Shown here one piece after another: positions 1-9,646 of a stretch of DNA of 36,104 nucleotides. The notes below the pieces were generated by a model. It had not been told where the DNA came from. It saw only the letters and a list, made by a program, of their open reading frames with translations, and did not search any database. Source of the stretch: a bacterium UBP6_UBA1209 (lineage in GTDB: Bacteria > UBP6 > UBA1177). A program made the position numbers and the translations under genes. The stretch spans positions 26,334 through 62,437 of the forward strand of contig DBXP01000016.1 of NCBI GenBank assembly GCA_002309575.1, written 5' to 3'. How positions within the stretch are numbered: position 1 is the stretch's first letter; each line of letters starts with the position of its first letter.

Positions 1-22
1 CTACCGACTGAGCTACCTGGGC
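1..22 (-). tRNA. tRNA gene, 5' part only (possibly tRNA-Phe)
   Basis: Read on the minus strand, positions 22 to 1 give a seven-base acceptor strand GCCCAGG, then TA, then GCTC and the conserved AGTCGGTAG of the D arm. The gene runs off the left edge, so the anticodon is not visible. The GCCCAGG acceptor with this D arm resembles many bacterial tRNA-Phe genes, but the isotype is inference. A good promoter lies directly upstream. Confidence 0.85.
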
Positions 23-35
23 ACCAGCGGGGAGC

Positions 36-63
36 AATATAGAGATATTCTTTCGAGAGTCAA
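36..63 (-). promoter_or_regulatory. Sigma-70-type promoter of the left-edge tRNA
   Basis: On the minus strand a -35 TTGACT (58-63) and a -10 TATATT (36-41) are separated by 16 bases. The tRNA 5' end lies 13 bases past the -10 box. Between them is a C-rich stretch (GCTCCCC), the kind of GC-rich discriminator known from stringently controlled tRNA and rRNA promoters. The boxes are seen directly; stringent control is inferred. Confidence 0.65.
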
Positions 64-117
64 GAAAATTTCATTTTTTTTGGAAAGATCAGCAAGTTAC
101 TGAAATTATTTAAGCTA

Positions 118-867
118 TCAACTGATAGACAGTATGGACAATGATGAGATCTCTCTGGTCTCCGGACCGTTTCCGATCTTCAAAGCCGAAAAATCGTTGC
201 TGAAACCAAGGATTTCACCTTCCGAATTCTCTTCATAATTCTGAGTGTAGAGGAGCCTTCTGCCGACCATCCAGCCGACATTTTCGCCGTAAATTTTCAA
301 AATCTCGCCGACGGGCAAAGAAAATGCGCTGTCTATCGACGCTACAAGCTTTGAAACGACGTCGCCGGTATCGATATTTTTGTTGTGATCCGAGATCGAA
401 GCCGGCTCCCAGACAAATTTTCCACCGCCATTTTCCGGCGGAAAGACGTTTATCCCGATCCCGCAGATATAGAACCTTCTCTTCCCGAAAATGATCTGTT
501 TTGCGATAACGCCCGAAACTTTTTTTGAATCAATCAGGATATCGTTCGGCCACTTTATCCGGACAGATGCCTCCCCGACAAACGGTTTCACAGCCAGAAG
601 AGATGCAACTGCGCACCGCTGCGGGATAAGCGTGATCTCCGCATTCGGATCGATCTTTTCAAAAAAAGAGAGATAGACGTTGCCGTTATCCGCCGAAGAC
701 CAGCTCTTTTGTCCTCTGCCGTAACCTGCAGTCTGCGAATCAGCCAGAACGATGCCGCTCCCGATCCCCTTTTCAATGAAATTCACACATTCGTCCATCG
801 TCGACGTGAGCTCGAAAAAGTGGTAGAAGTTGCGGAACCTGTTTTTGGGGATGTTGTACTGTCTCAT
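118..867 (-). CDS. birA: Biotin--[acetyl-CoA-carboxylase] ligase (BirA, class I, no HTH)
   Basis: Activates biotin as biotinyl-AMP and transfers it to the lysine of the biotin carboxyl carrier protein in the cytosol, enabling fatty-acid synthesis. The 249-residue protein carries the biotin-binding loop as GYGRGQKSW near residue 50 and the catalytic KWPNDIL motif near residue 105, followed by KKVSGVIAKQ. The family's repressor-type N-terminal helix-turn-helix is absent, so this is a ligase-only (class I) enzyme and probably does not regulate transcription. A short C-terminal SH3-like segment (GEILGF...) is present. Its ATG overlaps the stop of the upstream lipoprotein gene by four bases (ATGA), so translation is probably coupled. 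It is the last gene of a three-gene minus-strand unit. The link to its neighbours is positional only. Confidence 0.93.
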   Translation of the reverse strand: MRQYNIPKNRFRNFYHFFELTSTMDECVNFIEKGIGSGIVLADSQTAGYGRGQKSWSSADNGNVYLSFFEKIDPNAEITLIPQRCAVASLLAVKPFVGEASVRIKWPNDILIDSKKVSGVIAKQIIFGKRRFYICGIGINVFPPENGGGKFVWEPASISDHNKNIDTGDVVSKLVASIDSAFSLPVGEILKIYGENVGWMVGRRLLYTQNYEENSEGEILGFSNDFSALKIGNGPETREISSLSILSIS

Positions 868-2069
868 TGCGTTACCGGGATCCTGAACGCTTTGATAACC
901 GCCATGTGCTGCATGTTGTTTGAGCCGGAATCGTTCATCTCGGCAGGCGGGAAAAACTCGTCAAGCTCGCTCTGGGAATAGAGTCTGCTGTCAAAAACGA
1001 AGCCGTATTCATAACTTTTGACACTGCCTGCGTCTCTCGACGAGTAGAATTCGACCGGAACCATGCAGCTGTTGAAATTTTCATCGACAAGAACAAAGTC
1101 ATATGGCTTGCTGCGGTTTTTGTTCGTATATCCGTTTCCGTCGTCATCAGCCGGATAGGGTCCATCGACATAAAATGTTCCGTCCTTGCCGAAGCCGTTT
1201 TGCGAAACAGCGGAATTACCGTTGAAATCGCCTCCGACGGCATAGTAGTATTTCCCGGGGTTGGATGCCATCTTAGCCTTCACCTTACCTGAGACGACCT
1301 TCGCCGCTTCAATCTGGTGGGAAGGAGGATCTGTGTGCAGATGGACGCTGACGGCGAGAAGATCCACTTCGCCCGGGATATCGATGACCGCCCAGGCAAG
1401 CTCCCTGTTGCTAATATTCGGGTCATCCCAGTAGCCGCTTGATGTTATCGGAAAGCGGCTGATGATACCGTTCGGGATCTGAAAGGATGAGTCGTCGACA
1501 GAGTAGTAGCCGTCCGAACCGAGAATCTGATTCGTGATGCTGCTGTAGTCGCTGCTGCTGTTGTTTTTGTAGTTGAACTCCTGGATCATTACGACATCTG
1601 GTCTCAAAGCCTTTATCAGGCGGATCCCGTGCCCAGGGTCGTAGCTCTGGTTGTTGCCGCTGGTCAGATTCGCCGCAACGAGCCTGATCTCATAGGTGTC
1701 ATCCAAATCTGTATAGCAGTTATCGCCGTCGGATACGGTATCTCCGTCAGGCTCTGTGCCGCCGTCGGGTTCAGTGTCGCCGGTATCGCCGTCTGGTACG
1801 ATGTAGCCGGTGTCGCCGTCGGGTTCAGTCTCCCCAGTATCGCCGTCGGGTCCGGTGTCGCCGGTATCGCCGTCTGGCTCAGTATCGCCGGTGTCGCCGT
1901 CAGGTCCGGTGTCGCCGGTATCGCCGTCGTGGTCAGAATCATCCCAGGTGCTGTCAGAGTCTATGATACCGTCACCGTCATTACGGGTCCCGAAAGTTTT
2001 ACCGGAACTGCACGAAGCAAGAAAAAATGCAAAGACAAGCAGCAGACACAAGCATATTTTTTTCTTCAT
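864..2069 (-). CDS. Lipoprotein with Asp-rich DGDTGDT stalk and endonuclease/exonuclease/phosphatase (EEP) domain
   Basis: A 401-residue exported protein. Residues 1-20 form a signal peptide ending in a lipobox (LASC, Cys20), so the mature protein should be lipid-anchored. Residues about 45-120 are a low-complexity stalk of DGDTGDTGP-like units, rich in Asp and Gly and reminiscent of calcium-binding thrombospondin-3 repeats. The C-terminal ~270 residues fit the EEP fold of metal-dependent nucleases and phosphodiesterases: AANLTSGN at the start, DVVMIQEF with the metal-ligand Glu, VSVHLHTD, GGDFNG with the Asp-x-Asn pair, YDFVLVD, and a final MQHMAV in place of the usual SDHxPV. A surface nuclease or phosphodiesterase is inferred; the substrate is unknown. 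It overlaps birA by four bases and its neighbour upstream by four bases. Confidence 0.85.
   Translation of the reverse strand: MKKKICLCLLLVFAFFLASCSSGKTFGTRNDGDGIIDSDSTWDDSDHDGDTGDTGPDGDTGDTEPDGDTGDTGPDGDTGETEPDGDTGYIVPDGDTGDTEPDGGTEPDGDTVSDGDNCYTDLDDTYEIRLVAANLTSGNNQSYDPGHGIRLIKALRPDVVMIQEFNYKNNSSSDYSSITNQILGSDGYYSVDDSSFQIPNGIISRFPITSSGYWDDPNISNRELAWAVIDIPGEVDLLAVSVHLHTDPPSHQIEAAKVVSGKVKAKMASNPGKYYYAVGGDFNGNSAVSQNGFGKDGTFYVDGPYPADDDGNGYTNKNRSKPYDFVLVDENFNSCMVPVEFYSSRDAGSVKSYEYGFVFDSRLYSQSELDEFFPPAEMNDSGSNNMQHMAVIKAFRIPVTQ
1725..1930 (-). repeat. 27-bp-period coding repeat (DGDTGDT units)
   Basis: Within the EEP lipoprotein gene, roughly seven imperfect copies of a nine-codon unit encode DGDTGDT followed by GP or EP. 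Several adjacent copies differ at only a few bases, so the tract could expand or contract by slippage. The encoded segment is an acidic flexible linker between the lipid anchor and the enzyme domain. Confidence 0.85.
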
Positions 2070-2722
2070 TTTTTTATGTATCTCCTTGCAAATATAATGT
2101 TAATTCCGAAGTAGGCCGCCGCAGCAACCAGAAAGATCGAGTAGATCAGAGGCGAAAATACAGCCGCAAAGCTTATTGAAAAGAGGACGGCCGCCCCGAC
2201 AAACGAAACGATAAAAAATGTGTTCAGAGCAATGAACTGCCCTTTTGAAATGCTTACCGAGGTCACTATCCCCGCAATCAACAATGAAACAAAAAGCATT
2301 GAAATCACAAATGAGATTGTCCAATATTTCAATCTTGACCCCAGATAATCGGCAACGCTCTCCTCAAGGAACGGGTTAGCCTCGGGGATTATCCCGTCGG
2401 TCGTTTTTATCCGCTCCCAGTTTTCGTAAGGCGTCTCGACGACGTAAAAATATATATCTTTTACAGGAAGAGCTTCATAGTCGTTGAAGATAGACGAATC
2501 GAAGGTCATCTTTTCGCTCTCGACCGAGATGCTGCACTTCTCGATCCCGTTCAGGAGAGGCTCGACACCGGATGGATTAGATGTGATTATCGTTACCGGG
2601 AAGCACCTCGCGGCCTCCTCGAAGATGTTGAAAACATAAAGCTGGAGAGCGATAAATCCGAAAAAGAGCGCCATTGCCAGAGAGCCCTTGAAAATATGAA
2701 AAACAAAAGCGCAGTTACTCAA
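2066..2722 (-). CDS. Four-TM membrane protein, FtsX-like topology (uncertain)
   Basis: Not confidently recognised. From the chosen TTG start the protein has 218 residues: one membrane segment near the N-terminus (about 12-32), a periplasmic-looking region of about 100 residues, then three hydrophobic segments ending in a short basic tail (FARRYIKK). This 1+3 arrangement with an external domain is that of FtsX-type permeases, but the protein is short, the signature cytoplasmic motifs are weak and no ftsE partner is adjacent. The TTG at 2722 was chosen because a full GGAGGT (2729-2734) sits six bases upstream. An ATG further upstream at 2752 has no ribosome site and would lie in the likely promoter. 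The gene overlaps the lipoprotein gene by four bases and probably heads the transcript. Confidence 0.6.
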   Translation of the reverse strand: MSNCAFVFHIFKGSLAMALFFGFIALQLYVFNIFEEAARCFPVTIITSNPSGVEPLLNGIEKCSISVESEKMTFDSSIFNDYEALPVKDIYFYVVETPYENWERIKTTDGIIPEANPFLEESVADYLGSRLKYWTISFVISMLFVSLLIAGIVTSVSISKGQFIALNTFFIVSFVGAAVLFSISFAAVFSPLIYSIFLVAAAAYFGINIIFARRYIKK

Positions 2723-2741
2723 CTCACCACCTCCGGGCACC

Positions 2742-2747
2742 ATTGTA
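2742..2747 (-). promoter_or_regulatory. Candidate -10 box for the membrane protein-lipoprotein-birA unit
   Basis: TACAAT on the minus strand is a five-of-six match to the -10 consensus, 19 bases upstream of the TTG start at 2722. The corresponding -35 region (TTGTTT at 19-base spacing) is weak. The short leader would contain only the GGAGGT ribosome site. Confidence 0.35.
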
Positions 2748-2789
2748 CACATTTTTTCGAACTTTAAAACAACAAAACCTTTTTCAGGT

Positions 2790-2817
2790 TTGACTTGAAA
2801 AAATGAATGACTAACAT
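2790..2817 (+). promoter_or_regulatory. Candidate promoter of the panD-hslVU unit, with an overlapping palindrome
   Basis: A -35 TTGACT (2790-2795), a 16-base spacer and a weaker -10 TAACAT (2812-2817) precede panD by about 45 bases. A small inverted repeat, AAACCT then a five-base loop then AGGTTT (2775-2791), touches the -35 box and could be an operator. That role is inference. Confidence 0.45.
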
Positions 2818-2860
2818 CACGCGTTTATTGTTTTACCGATGGTTTGATTTTTGAGGAGTT

Positions 2861-3217
2861 ATGTACAGAAAGTTTTTGAAATCCAAAATCCACAGGGCGA
2901 CAATAACTGACTCTGATATCGAGTATCAGGGAAGCATAACCATTGACAAGGATCTGATGAAGCTCGCCGATCTATCGCCTTTCGAGTTTGTCGACGTATG
3001 GGACGTCACGAACGGAGCAAGATTCGAGACCTACGTGATCGAAGGTGAAGCCGCCTCCGGCGCGATCTGCGTAAACGGTGCCGCGGCCAGACTTGTTTCA
3101 AAAAATGACCTGATCATTATAGCAAGCCACATCTACATTGAGGAGGACGCCCCTGTTCCGAATCCCAGGATAGTCTTCGTGGACTCAGCCAACAAACCAG
3201 TCAGCTCACAGCATTGA
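2861..3217 (+). CDS. panD: Aspartate 1-decarboxylase proenzyme (pyruvoyl type)
   Basis: Decarboxylates L-aspartate to beta-alanine for pantothenate and coenzyme A synthesis. The 118-residue proenzyme has the family's usual length. The self-cleavage site is Gly24-Ser25 within YQGSIT, where Ser25 becomes the pyruvoyl cofactor. Lys9, Arg54 and Tyr58, the known active-site residues of the Escherichia coli enzyme, are all at their expected positions. GAGGAG lies just upstream of the ATG. It is the first gene of a plus-strand unit and its TGA overlaps the TTG start of the next gene. No panB or panC is in the window, so the pantothenate genes are dispersed. Co-location with hslVU is not an obvious functional pairing. 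Confidence 0.97.
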   Translation: MYRKFLKSKIHRATITDSDIEYQGSITIDKDLMKLADLSPFEFVDVWDVTNGARFETYVIEGEAASGAICVNGAAARLVSKNDLIIIASHIYIEEDAPVPNPRIVFVDSANKPVSSQH

Positions 3218-3708
3218 AACAGAACAGCGAAAATTCAGAATACATATCCCAAAGAAGGCGGCGCTTCACGCTTGTCGCACTTTTCTTCATAATTTTCGGC
3301 TGTTCGCTCTACATCATGAGCGAAATCCAAAAGCTTCTTTCGGAGTACGAAATCGAGACCATCAACCCCGCTCAGGAGGTCGTCAACTACTTCTTTCCGT
3401 CAGAATCAGAAGATGTCGCTTCAAATGGCGACACAAGCAAGGCAACCGACGCGATCTCCACGAATCTGCTTAAAGACCCTGTTCTTGTCCCCTTTTCCGT
3501 TGACGGAAACAAGCTTATGCTGAACGGAAGCTTCTCTATCGGCAAAGAGAGGGTCGAAAACGCCGTCTTCTCGGTCGAACAGCACGGAAACATCACCTAC
3601 TCGGTCGGTTTTTCGTCAGATGTTCCGCAGCTTTTCTGCAAAGGCGCCGTCCAAAACGATACAAAACAGTTTTTTATCTATTTCTGCGAAAAGGATCATA
3701 AATCATAA
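3214..3708 (+). CDS. Small single-pass membrane protein of unknown function
   Basis: No family recognised. The 164-residue product has a basic N-terminal stretch (RRRRF near residue 14-18) followed by one hydrophobic segment at about residues 19-38. The remaining roughly 125 residues would therefore be periplasmic, with a DGNKLMLNGSFSIG stretch suggestive of beta structure and two Cys near the C-terminus. The start is inferred to be the TTG at 3214, overlapping the panD stop as TTGA. No ATG precedes the membrane segment and no clear ribosome site is visible, so translation may depend on panD. It sits 12 bases ahead of hslV. Confidence 0.7.
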   Translation: MKQNSENSEYISQRRRRFTLVALFFIIFGCSLYIMSEIQKLLSEYEIETINPAQEVVNYFFPSESEDVASNGDTSKATDAISTNLLKDPVLVPFSVDGNKLMLNGSFSIGKERVENAVFSVEQHGNITYSVGFSSDVPQLFCKGAVQNDTKQFFIYFCEKDHKS

Positions 3709-3720
3709 AAGGGAGAAACT

Positions 3721-4269
3721 ATGTTTGAAGGTACAACCATCATTTGTGTAAGGGACAAATCCTCGGTCGTGGTTGCCGGAGACGGTCAGGTGACATTCGG
3801 TCACACCGTTCTTAAAGGCAACGCCAACAAGCTGAGAAGACTCGGAAACGACAGGATCATCGCCGGTTTTGCCGGTTCGACCTCAGATGCAGTCACGCTT
3901 TTCGAAATATTTGAGGAGAAGCTTAAAAAATACAACTACCAGCTCAAAAAATCGGCTGTAGAGCTGAGCCGGGCATGGAGAAAAGACCGCGTCCTCGGCA
4001 AACTCGAAGCTCTCCTGCTCGTTGCGGACGAAGAGACGACCCTCCTGATTTCAGGAAGCGGAGACGTCGTAGAGCCGGAAAAAAATATCATCGCGATCGG
4101 TTCAGGCGGTCCCTACGCTTACGCGGCAGCTGTGGCACTTTCTGAAAACACGAAGCTCTCAGCTCACGATATCGCTCTGAAATCATTGAAGATCGCTTCC
4201 GAGATCTGTATTTACACCAACTCGAATATCACAATCGAAGAACTGAAAACCAGCGGAGGTAAAAAATGA
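3721..4269 (+). CDS. hslV: ATP-dependent protease peptidase subunit HslV (ClpQ)
   Basis: Proteolytic double-ring subunit of the cytosolic HslVU protease, which degrades unfolded and regulatory proteins. The 182-residue protein matches the family closely: TTIICVRD at the N-terminus, VVAGDGQVTFG, GFAGSTSDA, the WRxDR motif, LLISGSGDV and AIGSGGPYA. The catalytic N-terminal threonine is Thr5, preceded by a short MFEG propeptide that must be removed; E. coli HslV instead begins with Met-Thr. A GGGAG ribosome site lies five bases before the ATG. The stop overlaps the hslU start by four bases (ATGA), as expected for equimolar partners. Confidence 0.98.
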   Translation: MFEGTTIICVRDKSSVVVAGDGQVTFGHTVLKGNANKLRRLGNDRIIAGFAGSTSDAVTLFEIFEEKLKKYNYQLKKSAVELSRAWRKDRVLGKLEALLLVADEETTLLISGSGDVVEPEKNIIAIGSGGPYAYAAAVALSENTKLSAHDIALKSLKIASEICIYTNSNITIEELKTSGGKK

Positions 4270-5645
4270 GCAGCTTTTCCGTCGATCAACTGACACCCAG
4301 GCGAATTGTCGAGGAGCTCAACAGGTTCATAATCGGCCAGGACGAGGCAAAAAAAGCCGTTGCGATCGCCCTTAGAAACCGCTGGAGACGCGCTCAGATA
4401 AAAGACCCCTTCCTCCGCAAGGAGATAACTCCGCGCAACATCCTGATGTCGGGCCCGACAGGTGTCGGCAAAACAGAGATCGCACGCAGGCTTGCAGAGA
4501 TCTCAAAGGCGCCATTCCTCAAGGTCGAGGCGACAAAATTTACAGAGGTCGGATATGTCGGCAGGGATGTCGAATCGATGATCAAGGACCTCGTAAAGCA
4601 CGCTGTGAACGAAGTAAAAAAGCAGGAGACCGAAATGGTCCTCGAAAAGGCAAAAGCGATAGCCGAAGAGAGGGTCCTCGACCTTCTGAACGTTCCGAAT
4701 CCGGACAAGCTCGATCCCGAAGACTCCGACTACGAGTCAAAGCGCAAACGCCAGCAGGATTACCGCAAAAAGATGATAGAGAAGCTCAGGAACGGCGAAC
4801 TGGACGACAAAAAGATCAATGTCCAGGTAAACCAGCATCTCTCGGCAATGCCCTTTTTCGAGGTAGTCGGCGGCTCGATGGACGATATCACCTCGACCAT
4901 CAAGGACATGATGAGCAACATAATGCCGGCCCCCTCAAAGGAGAAAACTGAATCCGTTCAGGAGGCTCTCAAAAACATAACCCAGATCGAAAGTTCAAAG
5001 ATGCTCGACAACGACAAGATCGTCAAACAGGCGATCGAGTGGGTCGAAAACGACGGGATAATCTTTATCGACGAGGTGGACAAAATCATCGCGTCGAACT
5101 CTTCGCACGGGCCTGACGTCTCCAGAGAAGGCGTCCAGCGCGACATCCTTCCGATCGTCGAGGGCTGCACCGTCAACACGAAGTACGGTCCGGTCAAAAC
5201 CGACCACATCCTCTTTATCGCGGCAGGAGCCTTCCACACAACCTCGCCGGAGGATCTGATCCCCGAGCTTCAGGGGCGCTTTCCTATCAAGGCGGAACTT
5301 AAATCGCTCTCGAAACAGGATTTCGTCAGGATCCTCACGGACACCGAAAATTCGCTTCTGATCCAGTATTCGGCGCTTTTGAAATCCGACGAGGAGAATA
5401 TCACGCTGAATTTCCAGCCCTCAGGCATCGAGGAGATCGCGGAAATCGCCTTCAAAATGAACAGCACGACGCAGGATATCGGCGCAAGAAGGCTTCAGAC
5501 GATCCTTGAAGTCATCCTTGAAGACATCTCATTCAACGCTCCGGAAAAACGCGGAGCAAAGCTCAAGATCGACAGAGCTTTCGTCCAGAAGTGGTTCAAA
5601 GTCGCTCAGAAAAACGAAAAACTTCTCAACAACTTCATTATTTAA
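4266..5645 (+). CDS. hslU: ATP-dependent protease ATPase subunit HslU (ClpY)
   Basis: AAA+ unfoldase ring that feeds substrates into HslV. The 459-residue length is normal. The N-terminus has TPRRIVEELNRFIIGQDEAK, then Walker A GPTGVGKT at residues 63-70 and the GYVGRDVES loop, whose GYVG is the substrate-gripping pore motif. A helical I-domain insertion spans roughly residues 110-240, followed by Walker B IIFIDEVDKI, GRFPIKAEL and the sensor-2 GARRLQT motif. The C-terminal tail ends LLNNFII, matching the hydrophobic tail that docks into HslV. The gene ends four bases from the convergent glgP stop, so no dedicated terminator fits between them. Confidence 0.98.
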   Translation: MSSFSVDQLTPRRIVEELNRFIIGQDEAKKAVAIALRNRWRRAQIKDPFLRKEITPRNILMSGPTGVGKTEIARRLAEISKAPFLKVEATKFTEVGYVGRDVESMIKDLVKHAVNEVKKQETEMVLEKAKAIAEERVLDLLNVPNPDKLDPEDSDYESKRKRQQDYRKKMIEKLRNGELDDKKINVQVNQHLSAMPFFEVVGGSMDDITSTIKDMMSNIMPAPSKEKTESVQEALKNITQIESSKMLDNDKIVKQAIEWVENDGIIFIDEVDKIIASNSSHGPDVSREGVQRDILPIVEGCTVNTKYGPVKTDHILFIAAGAFHTTSPEDLIPELQGRFPIKAELKSLSKQDFVRILTDTENSLLIQYSALLKSDEENITLNFQPSGIEEIAEIAFKMNSTTQDIGARRLQTILEVILEDISFNAPEKRGAKLKIDRAFVQKWFKVAQKNEKLLNNFII

Positions 5646-5649
5646 AGGC

Positions 5650-8139
<2,490 letters not shown>

Positions 8140-8169
8140 ATTCCCCTCCAAAAATATTTTCACCCGAGC

Positions 8170-8907
8170 TTACAGTGAAATTTCAAATTTAACAATAAAT
8201 TCGATAACCGCCTCCACGACCGTACCGTCTTTCAGCCGGCCCTGCGTGAAGCGGTATTTTTTTACGGCAGCAAGCGCCGATTCCGAAAAAAGTTCGTGAT
8301 CGCTCCTGAGCACCTTCGCCTGCACGACCTCCCCCTTTTCGGAAATCACGAGCTCAAGCCTAACCTCGCCCTCGAAACCCTCCTCTTCAAGCGACGGAGG
8401 ATAGACCGGAGTTGACGGAGAGACGACCTTCGGCACGGTTCCGAGCTCTGCTGCGCGATAAGGAGTATTTCTGATAGTTTTTCCTTCATCGGCTCCGGCG
8501 GCATCCGCTTTATCGCTCCCGCTTCCGGCTCCGCCCCCCTGCGAAGGCTGTTCCGGAGTGCCGTCAGGCGCTGCATCACCGTTTTCTGCAGGTTCCGCAG
8601 CCTCGGCCGCTGGCTCCGGAGAGAGCTCCTCCTCGACCCTTTCCTGCGGTTTTTCGACCTGCTCAAGCGGCTTTTCGACCCGTTTCGGCTTCACGCTCCG
8701 CCTGGGAGAGATCTGCCTTTTCGGCTGCTCAGCAGGCTCCGCCACTGGCTTCTCCTCTTTTACTTCAGTAACAAAAAGACGCACGATGTTTTCTGTATAA
8801 CTTTCTGATTTTACAAAAGATTTGATCGCAACAGTCACAAAGAAAAGAAGGATCAGATGCAGGATCACGGACAAAACAAGCGCAGCTGTCACCCTACCTT
8901 TTTTCAT
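8170..8907 (-). CDS. TonB-like energy transducer / TonB C-terminal domain protein
   Basis: A 245-residue protein with classic TonB layout. One N-terminal membrane anchor covers about residues 8-30. A long Pro/Glu/Lys-rich spacer (EEKPVAEP, EKPQERVEEE, then an Ala/Gly-rich part) follows. The C-terminal TonB fold spans about residues 160-245: VYPPSLEEEGFEGEV, LELVISEKGEVVQAKV, SALAAVKKYRF and a final beta strand ending KFEISL. TonB proteins couple the inner-membrane proton gradient through ExbB/ExbD to outer-membrane receptors. No exbBD or receptor gene lies in the window, so an alternative envelope role is possible. The start overlaps the truB stop by four bases (ATGA). Confidence 0.85.
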   Translation of the reverse strand: MKKGRVTAALVLSVILHLILLFFVTVAIKSFVKSESYTENIVRLFVTEVKEEKPVAEPAEQPKRQISPRRSVKPKRVEKPLEQVEKPQERVEEELSPEPAAEAAEPAENGDAAPDGTPEQPSQGGGAGSGSDKADAAGADEGKTIRNTPYRAAELGTVPKVVSPSTPVYPPSLEEEGFEGEVRLELVISEKGEVVQAKVLRSDHELFSESALAAVKKYRFTQGRLKDGTVVEAVIEFIVKFEISL

Positions 8908-9632
8908 TTAACGCTGTCCCAGATCGACGCAAATTCTTCCACAGTCACAACAGCCCTGGCGATCGAAGCCGGATCCTCCCTGAGTTCCGGAATCGAGACG
9001 CTGTTTTCGACAGAAAAGGGCCCGACCTTTTCCCGCCTGAGAGCTGTCATCGTTGCGCCGCAGCCCAGAAAATCGCCGATATCGGCAACAAGAGACCTGA
9101 TATACGTTCCCTTCGAGCAGTCGACCGAAAACCGAAGCCTGCCGGCTGTAATTTTTTGGATTTTCAGAGATTTTATCTCAACAGAACGAGGCTTCATCTC
9201 CGGCATCTTACCAGCCCTGGCAAGCCTGTAAGCCCGCACCCCGTCGATCTTCAGCGCACTGAAGACAGGCGGTACCTGAGATATCGTTCCGGTAAACTTT
9301 TTTTCGATCTCAGTGCAGTCAAGCGCCTCGAAATCAAACTCCTCACCGCTCGGAACAAGCTCCGTCCCGCAGTCGAAACTCGCGCTGCGAAAACCGAGAA
9401 GAAGCTCTCCGCTGTAGCTTTTTTCAGCATTGGCGGCAAGCGAGATGAGCTTTGTGGCGCCCCGACCGACAGCGATGATCAGAAGCCCTTCGGCAAGCGG
9501 ATCCAACGTTCCGCAGAAACCTGCCTTCCTGACCCCAAGAATGTGTTTCAGACAGTTCAGTTCACCGTTTGACGAATACCTTTTCTGCTTGTTCAGAAGC
9601 AGAAAAAAATCCTGCGGAAGCTCGAAATCCAT
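8904..9632 (-). CDS. truB: tRNA pseudouridine(55) synthase TruB
   Basis: Converts U55 in the T-loop of tRNAs to pseudouridine. The 242-residue protein carries the catalytic motif GTLDPLAEGLL with Asp44 as the nucleophile, the preceding HILGVRKAGFCG stretch, the QVPPVFSALKIDGVRAYRLAR substrate loop and the KGTYIRSLVADIG motif. It is on the short side, lacking an extended C-terminal PUA-like domain. The gene begins 14 bases after uppP ends and overlaps the tonB-like gene by four bases. truB often sits with rbfA or rpsO; here it does not. Confidence 0.96.
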   Translation of the reverse strand: MDFELPQDFFLLLNKQKRYSSNGELNCLKHILGVRKAGFCGTLDPLAEGLLIIAVGRGATKLISLAANAEKSYSGELLLGFRSASFDCGTELVPSGEEFDFEALDCTEIEKKFTGTISQVPPVFSALKIDGVRAYRLARAGKMPEMKPRSVEIKSLKIQKITAGRLRFSVDCSKGTYIRSLVADIGDFLGCGATMTALRREKVGPFSVENSVSIPELREDPASIARAVVTVEEFASIWDSVK

Positions 9633-9646
9633 CGGAAAAATCCCTG

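Noticed and set aside
64..117. Possible terminator after birA
   Set aside because: AATTTCA and TGAAATT can pair, but the loop is about 28 bases and the stem is AT-only, so it is unlikely to terminate efficiently.
1725..1930. Repeat tract considered as a CRISPR array
   Set aside because: The 27-bp period is continuous coding sequence in frame with a signal peptide and an EEP domain, with no unique spacers.
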